This document shows positions 25,081-31,122 of a DNA stretch of 39,325 bases, one piece after another (position 1 is the first letter of the stretch; each line of letters opens with the position of its first letter). The position numbers and the translations under genes are program-made. This DNA comes from a virus, in IMG/VR virus record IMGVR_UViG_3300033148_004627, positions 1 to 39,325 of that record; one strand, 5' to 3'. Under the pieces are notes generated by a model. That model did no database searches and was not told the DNA's origin. It saw nothing but the letters and a program-made list of their open reading frames with translations.

Positions 25081-27453
25081 TCAAAGTCCTCCAACTAACA
25101 ACGAGAGTCGATCCCTTCTACCACCCATATTCATCATACGGTTCTTGTGTTTTTGAACAACACTACGTGTCGCTCTTCCGCCACCCTGAACTTGTATTAA
25201 ACCATAAACAAATGCATCCACCATATCGTCGTGTTTTCCATGGGGAAAGCTCAGAAGTTCATGTTCGAAGTCATGCAGGAACGGAGCGTTCTTTCGAAAG
25301 ATCACACGTCCAGACTGTACATAACCTGCTACCGCTTCAGCTCGTAGACGTTTGGATCTTCCCAGCCGAGATTCAGGTTCCATTGGGATAATAGGAAGAC
25401 TTGACTCTTTCTTCAATGATTGGATCATAGACTGTCCTGCTACCCTATTCTCAATACACACTCTGGAGACACGGTGATGTCTTGACCAATATTCATATTG
25501 TTCGAACATTTTCTGTTTCAAAGTTGGGAAGTTCCAGTGTCCACGGACTACATCTGCTACAAACACTCCGCTCTTCGTAACGAACATAGTTACTCCAGCA
25601 CTATAATCTCCCTCATCCTTCTCTGTAAGAGCACAATCCCAGACCTGCAGGGCGTAGCTGATTTCATCCTTTTCAGGAAGGTTGCCGTACACGAACCAAT
25701 CTCTAATAAACACTTCTCCTTCATCACTGGTAGGACGTTGTTGGTACATCGCATTCCAGTCCCGCGGCGGGAGAAGCGTCTTGTAGTTCTGTTCCAGATA
25801 TTCAAGTGAAAACCACTCAGGCCACAAAGCCTCCCCAGGCGCCCTAAAGGCATCATTATCCTCAGCAATTGCGGGGAAATTTAACAACTTCCACGTATTG
25901 TTCTCATTTTTCTCAGAAAGAAGCCATCCAATGAGATCATCTTCGTGCCATCGAGTATTGTGGCTAATCAATCCGTTAGCAATAAAGTTTTCTGTTCTAT
26001 CTACCTGAATATCAAATACATCCTCTCTACCAACAGGTTTTATTGATGCAATAGTATCAGGAACGATCTCGTAAGTATCGAGCGGCTGCAAGCAGATTAG
26101 CTTCTGTTTTACCATATCCAATGACGAGGTTGCAATTGTTGCAGAGCAACCCTCTAACCTGTTTTGTGTTATGACAGTGGTCAACAAAGAGTCGTCGATT
26201 CCTGTACACTTTGGCCTGGGTATCGGGAAGCTTGTTGCAAATTGCGCAACGCCCCCCCTGAACCTCGACCATTGCTTCGTACTCGTCGACGCCAATACCA
26301 TAACGGTATCGCAAACGTGCCTCGCGATTCGAACGGGGATTGTTCGAAGGTGGACGAACACCATCTTTCCACCGCTGCTTGTTATAGTGTGAATCGCAGT
26401 ATCCCTTACATTTTGCTGGCTTATCACAGCCTTCTGCTGAGCATAATTTACCTTTCCACTTGCCCCAATAGCCCGCAGGATGTTGTCGCCTATCTTGAGA
26501 TTCTTTAGTCGTACCCATTCTTGTTTACCGTTACGCCGAACGAGAAACGGATGTCTCTTGTTTGCTTTAACAGTTATACCAGAACTCATCTTGATTTCAT
26601 AGCATAAATCAAGACCTTGATTCTTCCAATTCATAATCCGAGCTGTTGTGATGCGCCCGTTGTCGTGAGTCGCAACATAGTCCCCAACCTTGATATTCTT
26701 CAATGGCTTCTCTGTTCCGTCCCACATCAAAACAGGCGTATCCCCCGTCATACACATCATAATAATTACTGCTGCTCCCGGTTGGAGTCTTGTGAATGCT
26801 GTTGACGTAAACCAATCCTTAATATTTGATCTAACAGTCTCAGAATCTGCCTCCTCTCTGTTCTTGATCGGGTCGTCAATGATAAGGATGTCTGCACCGC
26901 GTCCTGTAATAGGGCCTCCAACTCCAGCAGCAAACACTCCTCCATATCTTCCAGCGATATCCCATGCTTGTTTGCTGCGTGTGTCAGGATCGAGGGTGAT
27001 GGGGTGCGGGATGTTATTCTTCGTCGCCATCTTACCGAAGAGCTTTTGATATTCGGTGGTCTCAACGAGACTACGCACTTTCCCAGAAAAACCTTCGGCA
27101 AGTTCTGCTCCATGGCTACAGATCATAACACGTTTATCTGGATTACGCCCTAAAAACCAAGCTGGAAAGAACCAAGACACGTGCAAACTCTTCCCGTGCC
27201 GGGGCGGCAACGTGACAATAAGTCTACCGATACCCTCCTTCCCATCACTCGCTACATACCTTTCGAGTCCTTCAAGATGCTCACAGAGGATAGAGTGATG
27301 CTTTGCGTGCTGATATTGAGAGAAACAGTACTCGATAAAGTACCGAAGTTTAAGCCTTCCAAGCTTGATGCGGGTAAGTTCTTCTTCAATTTCAAGGATT
27401 TTATGCTCCGCAGTCTGTGCATTAAGGTTCTTAGCGACGTGTTGAATTGACAT
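25081..27453 (-). CDS. terL: terminase large subunit interrupted by an intein (790 aa precursor; 524 aa after splicing)
   Basis: This is the DNA-packaging motor with ATPase and nuclease domains. The ATPase has a Walker A-like PPRHGKS (residues about 83-89) and a Walker B ILIIDDP (189-195). The coupling motif TRWHEDDL begins at residue 500. The nuclease domain has an acidic VWDCALTE (604-611), CIENR (666-670) and KHDDMVDAF (740-748), the usual three acidic clusters. The intein occupies residues 234-499 (IIMM|C ... HN|TRWHEDDL), so splicing joins the Walker B region directly to TRW. Without splicing the ATPase centre would be split, so splicing should be needed for packaging. A complete HNH gene is nested in another frame within the intein. 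The ATG at 27453 is followed by a normal N-terminal helical region. Confidence 0.93.
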   Translation of the reverse strand: MSIQHVAKNLNAQTAEHKILEIEEELTRIKLGRLKLRYFIEYCFSQYQHAKHHSILCEHLEGLERYVASDGKEGIGRLIVTLPPRHGKSLHVSWFFPAWFLGRNPDKRVMICSHGAELAEGFSGKVRSLVETTEYQKLFGKMATKNNIPHPITLDPDTRSKQAWDIAGRYGGVFAAGVGGPITGRGADILIIDDPIKNREEADSETVRSNIKDWFTSTAFTRLQPGAAVIIMMCMTGDTPVLMWDGTEKPLKNIKVGDYVATHDNGRITTARIMNWKNQGLDLCYEIKMSSGITVKANKRHPFLVRRNGKQEWVRLKNLKIGDNILRAIGASGKVNYAQQKAVISQQNVRDTAIHTITSSGGKMVFVHLRTIPVRIARHVCDTVMVLASTSTKQWSRFRGGVAQFATSFPIPRPKCTGIDDSLLTTVITQNRLEGCSATIATSSLDMVKQKLICLQPLDTYEIVPDTIASIKPVGREDVFDIQVDRTENFIANGLISHNTRWHEDDLIGWLLSEKNENNTWKLLNFPAIAEDNDAFRAPGEALWPEWFSLEYLEQNYKTLLPPRDWNAMYQQRPTSDEGEVFIRDWFVYGNLPEKDEISYALQVWDCALTEKDEGDYSAGVTMFVTKSGVFVADVVRGHWNFPTLKQKMFEQYEYWSRHHRVSRVCIENRVAGQSMIQSLKKESSLPIIPMEPESRLGRSKRLRAEAVAGYVQSGRVIFRKNAPFLHDFEHELLSFPHGKHDDMVDAFVYGLIQVQGGGRATRSVVQKHKNRMMNMGGRRDRLSLLVGGL
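25957..26754 (-). other. intein in the terminase (266 aa)
   Basis: Protein-splicing element inside the large terminase. The first residue is Cys 234, followed by MTGDTPVL (block A/N1). A GITVKANKRHPFLV segment supplies the conserved HPF of block B/N3, and WVRLKNLKIGDNIL supplies N4. The C-terminal part has REDVFDIQVDRTENFIANG (block F/C2) and GLISHN|T (block G/C1), with His-Asn at the end and Thr at +1. N domain is about residues 234-330 and C domain about 460-499. The 130 residues between have no recognisable domain in this frame, because the DNA there encodes the HNH protein in another frame. All splicing residues seem present, so splicing is expected to work. Confidence 0.93.
26057..26518 (-). 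CDS. HNH endonuclease VII-type gene nested out of frame inside the intein (153 aa)
   Basis: A complete gene with ATG and stop lies within the intein DNA, shifted by two bases relative to the terminase frame. It has a zinc knuckle Cys 26, Cys 31, Cys 37-Cys 41 and His 44 (CSAEGCDKPAKCKGYCDSHY). An endonuclease VII-like HNH core follows: CAIC (91-94), FVDHCHNT (Asp 113, His 114, His 116), RGLLCNNCN (Cys 126, Cys 129, Asn 130) and a C-terminal helix NLLAAARYLRD. All core metal and catalytic residues look intact. It would act as the homing enzyme that spreads the intein, but independently translated rather than fused to it. No clear ribosome site precedes the ATG (AAACAAG only). Confidence 0.88.
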   Translation of the reverse strand: MGTTKESQDRRQHPAGYWGKWKGKLCSAEGCDKPAKCKGYCDSHYNKQRWKDGVRPPSNNPRSNREARLRYRYGIGVDEYEAMVEVQGGRCAICNKLPDTQAKVYRNRRLFVDHCHNTKQVRGLLCNNCNLVIGYGKTEANLLAAARYLRDRS

Positions 27454-27527
27454 AAGTTCATGGTAGGCTGATTACGAGTGTAACACACAATATCCCTATT
27501 AACACTAGGTGTACGAGGATAAGGACT

Positions 27528-27803
27528 TTAATTCCTGGAGAAGTAGGCTTTGACACCTGAGTAGAGAAAATCCATAGCCTCCGCTCCTATATACCCGCCA
27601 ACACCAGCCGCAACCATTGCATATTCAGGCCGCACGATGCTCATAGCAGAAGCCACCATGTATCCTGAGAACCCTGAGCTGACTGCCCTGGCAATCAAAA
27701 GAGGCCAGCTGAATTCTCCAGTCCGCACATAGATATGCAATTGCTTCGCAATTCCACCAGCAGCGGCTAAAGCGGTCCAAATGACATCAGTTGGGAACCT
27801 CAT
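27528..27803 (-). CDS. holin, LydA/phage_holin_3_3-like (91 aa)
   Basis: This would form membrane holes that release the endolysin. Residues about 4-20 (VIWTALAAAGGIAKQL), 30-50 (FSWPLLIARAVSSGFSGYMV) and 60-80 (AMVAAGVGGYIGAEAMDFL) are hydrophobic with Gly/Ala-rich segments. The sequence GFSGYM and the VGGYIGAEA motif match the LydA-type holin family pattern (family knowledge, not searched). The start is put at 27803 (MRFPTD), because TACAAT is 8 bases upstream, so the mRNA may be almost leaderless; an ATG six codons upstream is possible. It sits directly upstream of the terminase gene, away from the amidase-like gene at 4477-5067. Confidence 0.72.
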   Translation of the reverse strand: MRFPTDVIWTALAAAGGIAKQLHIYVRTGEFSWPLLIARAVSSGFSGYMVASAMSIVRPEYAMVAAGVGGYIGAEAMDFLYSGVKAYFSRN

Positions 27804-27841
27804 TGCCGGGCATTGTATCATTTATCCACTTTTTATGCTAC

Positions 27842-27985
27842 TTAACAATTCGCGGTCGAGCCAAGGACTATAACGATTGGAGAGGTAAGTTCGACATATC
27901 TGTACAGGGATTGGTGGAGGAGCTGATCTATTGGTAAGATCATCCGTCTTTAAAACGGTTATACTGTCAAAGGTACATTCACATT
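27842..27985. other. intergenic stretch with tRNA-like hairpins
   Basis: On the plus strand a GATC/GATC stem with loop TATTGGTAA resembles a tRNA D-arm, and CCGT/ACGG with loop CTTTAAA resembles an anticodon arm. TGTAC and GTACA at the two ends (27901 and 27972) could close a structure of about 77 bases. A standard T-arm is missing, so I do not call a tRNA. On the minus strand the same DNA also holds an ORF of 33 codons (27943-27842), and hairpins with the stems GATCT/AGATC. It overlaps the last codons of the gene at 27959-28210. Confidence 0.3.
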
Positions 27986-28210
27986 AAACACCTTCACCCC
28001 TTGCCTTGCAAGCCTCTCCAGCCTATTTCTCTCATCTTGCTCGGTGTACTCACGATACGGCGCCACCCCTACTCCACTGTAATGCTTCCGGCAGTAATGT
28101 TTCGTTCTTGGGCTTGTAGGACGACTCCAAAACTTCCTGCCGCATGTCTCACATGAGTACACCCGAAATGCCCCACTCAGTGTTTTGATGCCTTTACACC
28201 ATTTTCTCAT
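27959..28210 (-). CDS. small zinc-finger-like protein (83 aa)
   Basis: The function is unknown. A CETC pair near residue 20 and CRKHY near residue 40 give a C-x2-C ... C-x2-H arrangement. The linker between is basic and aromatic. This could bind DNA or RNA. The start overlaps the stop of the upstream small gene by four bases. The CRKHY end recalls the CxxHY of the zinc knuckles in the HNH proteins of this window, but the first half differs. Confidence 0.65.
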   Translation of the reverse strand: MRKWCKGIKTLSGAFRVYSCETCGRKFWSRPTSPRTKHYCRKHYSGVGVAPYREYTEQDERNRLERLARQGVKVFNVNVPLTV

Positions 28211-28461
28211 AATAGCGAATGTAATAACTTAATAGACACACGATCCTCTTTATTCTTCTCAGCCCCTTCTACAAAGCTTCGTAGGCTCTCTCTCCATTCA
28301 TAGGCCGCACGGAGCTTTTTCTCATGTTCCAAGAGCGGGAGAGTCCTGATAACAACTCTCGCAACACCATCCTTATCTATCTCAGCCTTACCTACAACTT
28401 CGAAGCTGCATTCATCGTCATATTCTTCGTTAGGATTCAGGACGACATTCTTCAATTTCAT
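28207..28461 (-). CDS. small acidic phage protein (84 aa)
   Basis: I do not recognise this protein. The first half is beta-like (MKLKNVVLNPNEEYDDECSFEVVGKAEI) and the second half helical and charged (HEKKLRAAYEWRESLRSFVEG). The ATG at 28461 is preferred to one 24 bases upstream, because the leader TTTCCTACCAACACTCATT precedes it. An AT-rich promoter-like stretch containing TTGACA lies 90 bases upstream. It is probably co-transcribed with the next gene, which overlaps it by four bases. Confidence 0.65.
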   Translation of the reverse strand: MKLKNVVLNPNEEYDDECSFEVVGKAEIDKDGVARVVIRTLPLLEHEKKLRAAYEWRESLRSFVEGAEKNKEDRVSIKLLHSLL

Positions 28462-28527
28462 AATGAGTGTTGGTAGGAAATACACACCATACAGAGTACG
28501 AGCGTACTGCTTTTCTTACAATCTCTT

Positions 28528-28553
28528 CTTATAATATTTTCTTTTTTTGTCAA
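28528..28553 (-). promoter_or_regulatory. promoter-like AT-rich region with TTGACA
   Basis: On the minus strand TTGACA (28553-28548) and TATAAG (28533-28528) are present, but their spacing is 14 bases, which is short. The whole region 28520-28580 is very AT-rich. It could serve the genes at 28461 and 28210. Confidence 0.35.
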
Positions 28554-28580
28554 ACACTTTAAAATTTTAATATTATTATT

Positions 28581-28720
28581 CCAGCTCGCGCTTCGGTTTG
28601 CGCCGCTGTCAGCCTAGCGCCCCCCACTTCCGTGGGGGAGGCGTAGCGGAGCGAGGAACGAGGAGTGTAGGAGACTCCGGAGTGACGAGGACGAGCGACG
28701 CGTCGCCTCGCGCTCGCTGG
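28581..28720. ncRNA. GC-rich structured element, possible non-coding RNA or host-type repeat
   Basis: A 140-base block of very high GC sits in AT-rich flanks. Its ends pair as CCAGC...GCTGG, then GCGC/GCGC after a 2x2 mismatch. It contains a strong CCCCCAC/GTGGGGG hairpin (TTCC loop), a perfect 12-base palindrome GCGACGCGTCGC, and purine-rich GAGCGA/ACGAGGA repetitions. A short ORF across it has no coding character. It is not coding as far as I can tell. The sharp composition change suggests a mobile or host-derived repeat; I cannot name a family. Confidence 0.4.
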
Positions 28721-28877
28721 AAAACTACACTAAATATAATAATAAATCAAGTTTACATTTTTAAAAAAATAAGCAGAACGATAAAAATTAATCAGAACGC
28801 TCCACCCCCCCATCTAGAGGGCCTTCCTTAAGCGTCAGTTGCTCCTTCCCTCCGCCGTCCCTCATTCCACCATACAG
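28721..28877. other. non-coding AT-rich spacer
   Basis: AT-rich DNA downstream of the GC-rich block, with one short ORF of 27 codons on the minus strand (ATGGGGGGGTGG start) that shows no coding character. Nothing else is recognised. With the neighbouring elements it forms a 530-base stretch without a convincing gene. Confidence 0.4.
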
Positions 28878-28902
28878 AAAAAGCCCGGAGGAAAATCCGG
28901 GC
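28878..28902 (-). terminator. rho-independent terminator
   Basis: On the minus strand GCCCGGA/TCCGGGC (7 bp, loop TTTTCC) is followed by TTTTT. It closes the transcript that carries the small genes at 28991-29293 and separates them from the downstream small genes. Confidence 0.8.
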
Positions 28903-28912
28903 CTCTCTGGGG

Positions 28913-28979
28913 TTGCAGACCCCGTGCTCCACCAAGCTGAATCACCAAGCTACACCAAGACTGTTACCTACCAGTCAGG
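28913..28979 (-). other. hairpins upstream of the terminator
   Basis: Two further stems, GGGGT/ACCCC with loop CTGCA and GACTG/CAGTC with loop GTAGGTAA, precede the terminator, with AGCTTGGTG twice between them. The order of stems recalls a tRNA but the loops are wrong for one. Together with the terminator this may be a structured 3' region or a small RNA. Confidence 0.35.
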
Positions 28980-28990
28980 GCTCTTAGACT

Positions 28991-29089
28991 TTATTCCTTA
29001 CTGGGCTCTTTGGCAACCGCATCCCCCGGAGCTCTCTCCGGAGTGTCCTGCGCAGGTGCCTCCACCGGGGTTTCTTCATCAGCAAACAT
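28991..29089 (-). CDS. very small acidic protein (32 aa)
   Basis: Short ORF MFADEETPVEAPAQDTPERA and on, ending in KEPSKE. It is rich in Pro, Glu and Ala, so the chain is probably disordered. The ATG follows TTCCCCATTTTTCTT, the same type of leader used by the larger genes, which is the main reason to call it. The function is unknown, and it may not be translated. Confidence 0.4.
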   Translation of the reverse strand: MFADEETPVEAPAQDTPERAPGDAVAKEPSKE

Positions 29090-29134
29090 AAGAAAAATGG
29101 GGAAAAATATAACATAACCATTATAAGGCTCTCA

Positions 29135-29293
29135 TCAGATTATGCCAGCAGGTTCAACATTAAAGTATTCTTTTATTTCATCAGCAGTACGCTCCTCTTC
29201 AGTGTCCAGCTTGCCAGACCAGCTATCAATACGGTTCCACTTTCCTCGGTGGACCTTTTTACCCGGCCATTTCTTAAGACGTCTGCTGCTCAT
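29135..29293 (-). CDS. small basic-then-acidic protein (52 aa)
   Basis: The ORF starts MSSRRLKKWPGKKVHRGKWN and continues with an acidic helix (KLDTEEERTADEIKEYF). The charge pattern and lack of repeats look like a real protein, perhaps DNA- or protein-binding. TATACT lies about 35 bases before the ATG, followed by TACCCCCCTCTCC, so a promoter and the usual C-rich leader precede it. It is too short for a family assignment. Confidence 0.55.
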   Translation of the reverse strand: MSSRRLKKWPGKKVHRGKWNRIDSWSGKLDTEEERTADEIKEYFNVEPAGII

Positions 29294-29404
29294 CACTTAG
29301 CTGGAGAGGGGGGTAAGTATAAATCGTACTCATGCATCAGGGCTAGCTATGCCTCCGAAGCACGTATGAAGTATATATGATAATTTGCGGGGGGCCCACC
29401 CTTG

Positions 29405-29647
29405 TTAGATAGCGTAAATGGTCATAGCGCTGCCACCACAAACGGGTGCCGAGCGCACGGTATATTGATATGAAGTGAGCACATGATCCCCTTCAATATA
29501 TTCCTGTATTGTCTGAAGAGCGTCCGCTTTGCTGTTAGCGAACAGGAAGTAGTGAGAAGGTGGAGGATTTTTTTCTGCAGACGATATAGTTATGTCCTTG
29601 ACAATTACGATAAATGCTGTCTCTGGTAGATTAGGCTGTAAAGGCAT
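29405..29647 (-). CDS. small phage protein, related to the one at 30484 (80 aa)
   Basis: The function is unknown. A central pattern, FLFANSKADALQTI with a following YxYTV and a Gly-rich end, can be laid over CVLATSLEQALKLI and FTVHTTP in the plus-strand protein at 30484-30717, so both may belong to one phage family of about 80 residues. The start is ATG after CACTTTACCCACCTACTATC, the C-rich leader. TTGCGC-17-TATAGT lies about 70 bases upstream, with a TAGTGGCGC motif over the -35 site. Confidence 0.65.
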   Translation of the reverse strand: MPLQPNLPETAFIVIVKDITISSAEKNPPPSHYFLFANSKADALQTIQEYIEGDHVLTSYQYTVRSAPVCGGSAMTIYAI

Positions 29648-29713
29648 GATAGTAGGTGGGTAAAGTGGGTAAGTAGATGGGTGGGTGGTAATATCCTATA
29701 ACCATGCAATAAT

Positions 29714-29742
29714 ACTATAAAACATTATCGATAGTGGCGCAA
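29714..29742 (-). promoter_or_regulatory. promoter overlapped by the GCGCCACTA motif
   Basis: On the minus strand TTGCGC (29742-29737) and TATAGT (29719-29714) are 17 bases apart. The motif TAGTGGCGC (plus strand, 29732-29740) covers the end of the -35 box, where a repressor could block the polymerase. Confidence 0.45.
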
Positions 29743-29855
29743 GGGAAAGTATTTTAGGGGTATGTAGGAGAGGATGGAGCTACTTCCTTGAGTCCCTTGT
29801 TCTCTCCCCAGAGCATAACAGACAACAATAGAATAATAAGGAGGACTCTTATATA

Positions 29856-29886
29856 CCGTCCGCTACGGACGGGTGCAGATCGTTCC
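29856..29886. other. hairpin element, copy 1
   Basis: Plus strand: CCGTCCG-CTA-CGGACGG followed by GT and GCAGATCGTTCC. Copy 2 at 31332 has the same design with a different inner stem. A second hairpin (CTACTGC/GCGGTAG) follows immediately in this copy only. It lies about 40 bases after the stop of the minus-strand gene at 29928. Confidence 0.6.
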
Positions 29887-29927
29887 TACTGCTCCTGTGC
29901 GGTAGTCTCACTCTCCCACCCTCCTGC

Positions 29928-30380
29928 CTACGATGCGCTTGACTTAACATCATCATTGTGTTCTATTGCCTTACGCTTAGTCCGCAAGGCTTCTAGTGCT
30001 TGGACTAGTTCATCCTCACCTTGTTCCTTGGTATTCACGTTTAAAATGTTCTGTGTGATGTTTGCTACTGCATCGCCTCCCAACACTCCATGATACTTCA
30101 TCAACAACTCAATGACCTTGATCTTGTCACTGTTCCGCATCTTCTCTCCTAGATTCCACGGCTCCTTAGCTAAAGCCTCAAGCTCCTCCAATATCAAATC
30201 CAATTGCCTTATCTTTGCCCTCATAGCCTGATTCACCGGCAACATGACTTTCATGTCTCTACTTGACCTATGCTCAAATCCACTCCCTTTAGTCTTTGCT
30301 ATCACCCCAGCATTGCTACCTTTCAAACTTTCCATTGCAAAAATCCTTTGTTTCTTGCCTAATGCGTTCTTTCTTGGCAT
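29928..30380 (-). CDS. possible terminase small subunit (150 aa)
   Basis: The N-terminus is basic (PRKNALGKKQRIF). Residues about 40-105 are helical with an IRQLDLILEELEALAK segment, then NSDKIKVIELLMKYHGVLGGD, which resembles the 'K..AlelLgkhlgl' helix seen in several small terminase families. The C-terminus is acidic and helical. If correct it would recognise the packaging start and recruit the large subunit. It is separated from the large terminase by about 2.5 kb of small genes and structured DNA, which is unusual but known in phages. The assignment is an inference from a short pattern and could be wrong. Confidence 0.4.
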   Translation of the reverse strand: MPRKNALGKKQRIFAMESLKGSNAGVIAKTKGSGFEHRSSRDMKVMLPVNQAMRAKIRQLDLILEELEALAKEPWNLGEKMRNSDKIKVIELLMKYHGVLGGDAVANITQNILNVNTKEQGEDELVQALEALRTKRKAIEHNDDVKSSAS

Positions 30381-30428
30381 GTTCCTAAAGCTACACCACT
30401 CTCATACTCAAACGCAAGTGTATTCCAT

Positions 30429-30466
30429 TATTAACAGCAGTAAAATATCTTTATACTCTCTTTACT
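30429..30466 (+). repeat. repeat R1, copy 1, with promoter-like boxes
   Basis: A 38-base sequence repeated exactly at 30765-30802. It contains TTAACA (30431-30436) and TATACT (30452-30457), 15 bases apart, and ends CTCTTTACT. A transcript would start near 30464 and carry a C-rich leader of about 20 bases before the ATG at 30484. Confidence 0.85.
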
Positions 30467-30483
30467 CATACCCCACACACTCT

Positions 30484-30717
30484 ATGATAAAGAACGCCAT
30501 AGCTAAACTATCGCCTCCCAAACTAAAGCTCTACGTCTGGGAAGGCGAGGGTGTGCTACCAGATTGTTCTTCTACTGGGATGATCTGTGTCCTTGCCACC
30601 AGCTTAGAACAAGCGCTCAAGCTCATCAGAGCTGAGGCTAATCACTCAATGAACTCCTTTCCACCTGACCAATTCACCGTCCACACTACACCGTCCGCAT
30701 TTATATGTCCTGGTTAA
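30484..30717 (+). CDS. cassette gene A, small protein (77 aa)
   Basis: A plus-strand gene in an otherwise minus-strand region. The ATG lies 17 bases after R1 and the leader is CATACCCCACACACTCT. The protein has an alternating pattern around VWEGEGVLPDCSSTGMICVLATS and a helical LEQALKLIRAEANHSM segment. It can be laid alongside the minus-strand protein at 29405-29647, so the two may be one family. The function is unknown. It forms a unit with R1 in front and R2 thirteen bases behind. Confidence 0.65.
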   Translation: MIKNAIAKLSPPKLKLYVWEGEGVLPDCSSTGMICVLATSLEQALKLIRAEANHSMNSFPPDQFTVHTTPSAFICPG

Positions 30718-30729
30718 GTGACCGTACGT

Positions 30730-30766
30730 ATAGCTCCCTATGTCTCTTGCAGCACCACAACCACTA
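30730..30766 (+). repeat. repeat R2, copy 1
   Basis: A 37-base sequence (ATAGCTCCCTATGTCTCTTG and on) repeated exactly at 31086-31122. It contains an ATG with the codons MSLAAPQPL. Its last two bases overlap the second R1, so the units abut. Confidence 0.85.
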
Positions 30767-30802
30767 TTAACAGCAGTAAAATATCTTTATACTCTCTTTA
30801 CT
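30765..30802 (+). repeat. repeat R1, copy 2, with promoter-like boxes
   Basis: An exact copy of the 38 bases at 30429-30466. TTAACA is at 30767-30772 and TATACT at 30788-30793. It precedes the ATG of gene B (30822) by 19 bases. Confidence 0.85.
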
Positions 30803-30821
30803 TCCTACTACATCTACTCTT

Positions 30822-31070
30822 ATGTCCCCATTGCTAGTTAAAGAGCTTATTAAGAAGCTTACAAAAGAAAGCCCTGATGCTGTAGTAATCGTACGAGCCT
30901 ATGAAGATGGCTCATGTGTCGAAGATGTATCCAATAAAAACCCTCACACAGAAATGTACTGGAAAGGAAATCCCCCTACTGAGAAAGGTATACCCACTGT
31001 CACAATAGGTGTACTAGAAGATCATGGCGCCTCCTGTTCTCTTGCCACTTACAAGAAGTTCACCACGTGA
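30822..31070 (+). CDS. cassette gene B, small protein (82 aa)
   Basis: Plus-strand gene driven by the second R1; leader CTTCCTACTACATCTACTCTT. The start MSPLLVKELIKKLTKESPDAVV with a following acidic YEDGS, and a late GIPTVTIGVL strand, resemble a common family of small phage orphans that begin with a helix and 'P-D-A-x-V' then a beta sheet. It is not related to gene A. The function is unknown. R2 follows 15 bases after the stop. Confidence 0.65.
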   Translation: MSPLLVKELIKKLTKESPDAVVIVRAYEDGSCVEDVSNKNPHTEMYWKGNPPTEKGIPTVTIGVLEDHGASCSLATYKKFTT

Positions 31071-31085
31071 GGAGTCTATTCACAC

Positions 31086-31122
31086 ATAGCTCCCTATGTC
31101 TCTTGCAGCACCACAACCACTA
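31086..31122 (+). repeat. repeat R2, copy 2
   Basis: An exact copy of the 37 bases at 30730-30766. Here the ATG at 31096 opens gene C instead of leading into an R1 copy. Confidence 0.85.

Noticed and set aside
26181-26372. Third open frame (63 codons) inside the intein
   Set aside because: It has no recognisable domain and is probably a shadow of the HNH gene.
28598-28831. 77-codon plus-strand ORF across the GC-rich block
   Set aside because: Its product is Arg-rich with no regular pattern, and it spans an abrupt composition change, as expected for a chance frame.
28913-28960. Possible tRNA with TGC anticodon
   Set aside because: The anticodon loop would have C instead of T at position 33, the D-loop is too short, and the T-arm is a terminator stem.
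29755-29817. 20-codon ORF on the minus strand
   Set aside because: Too short to support, and no leader or neighbouring overlap favours it.
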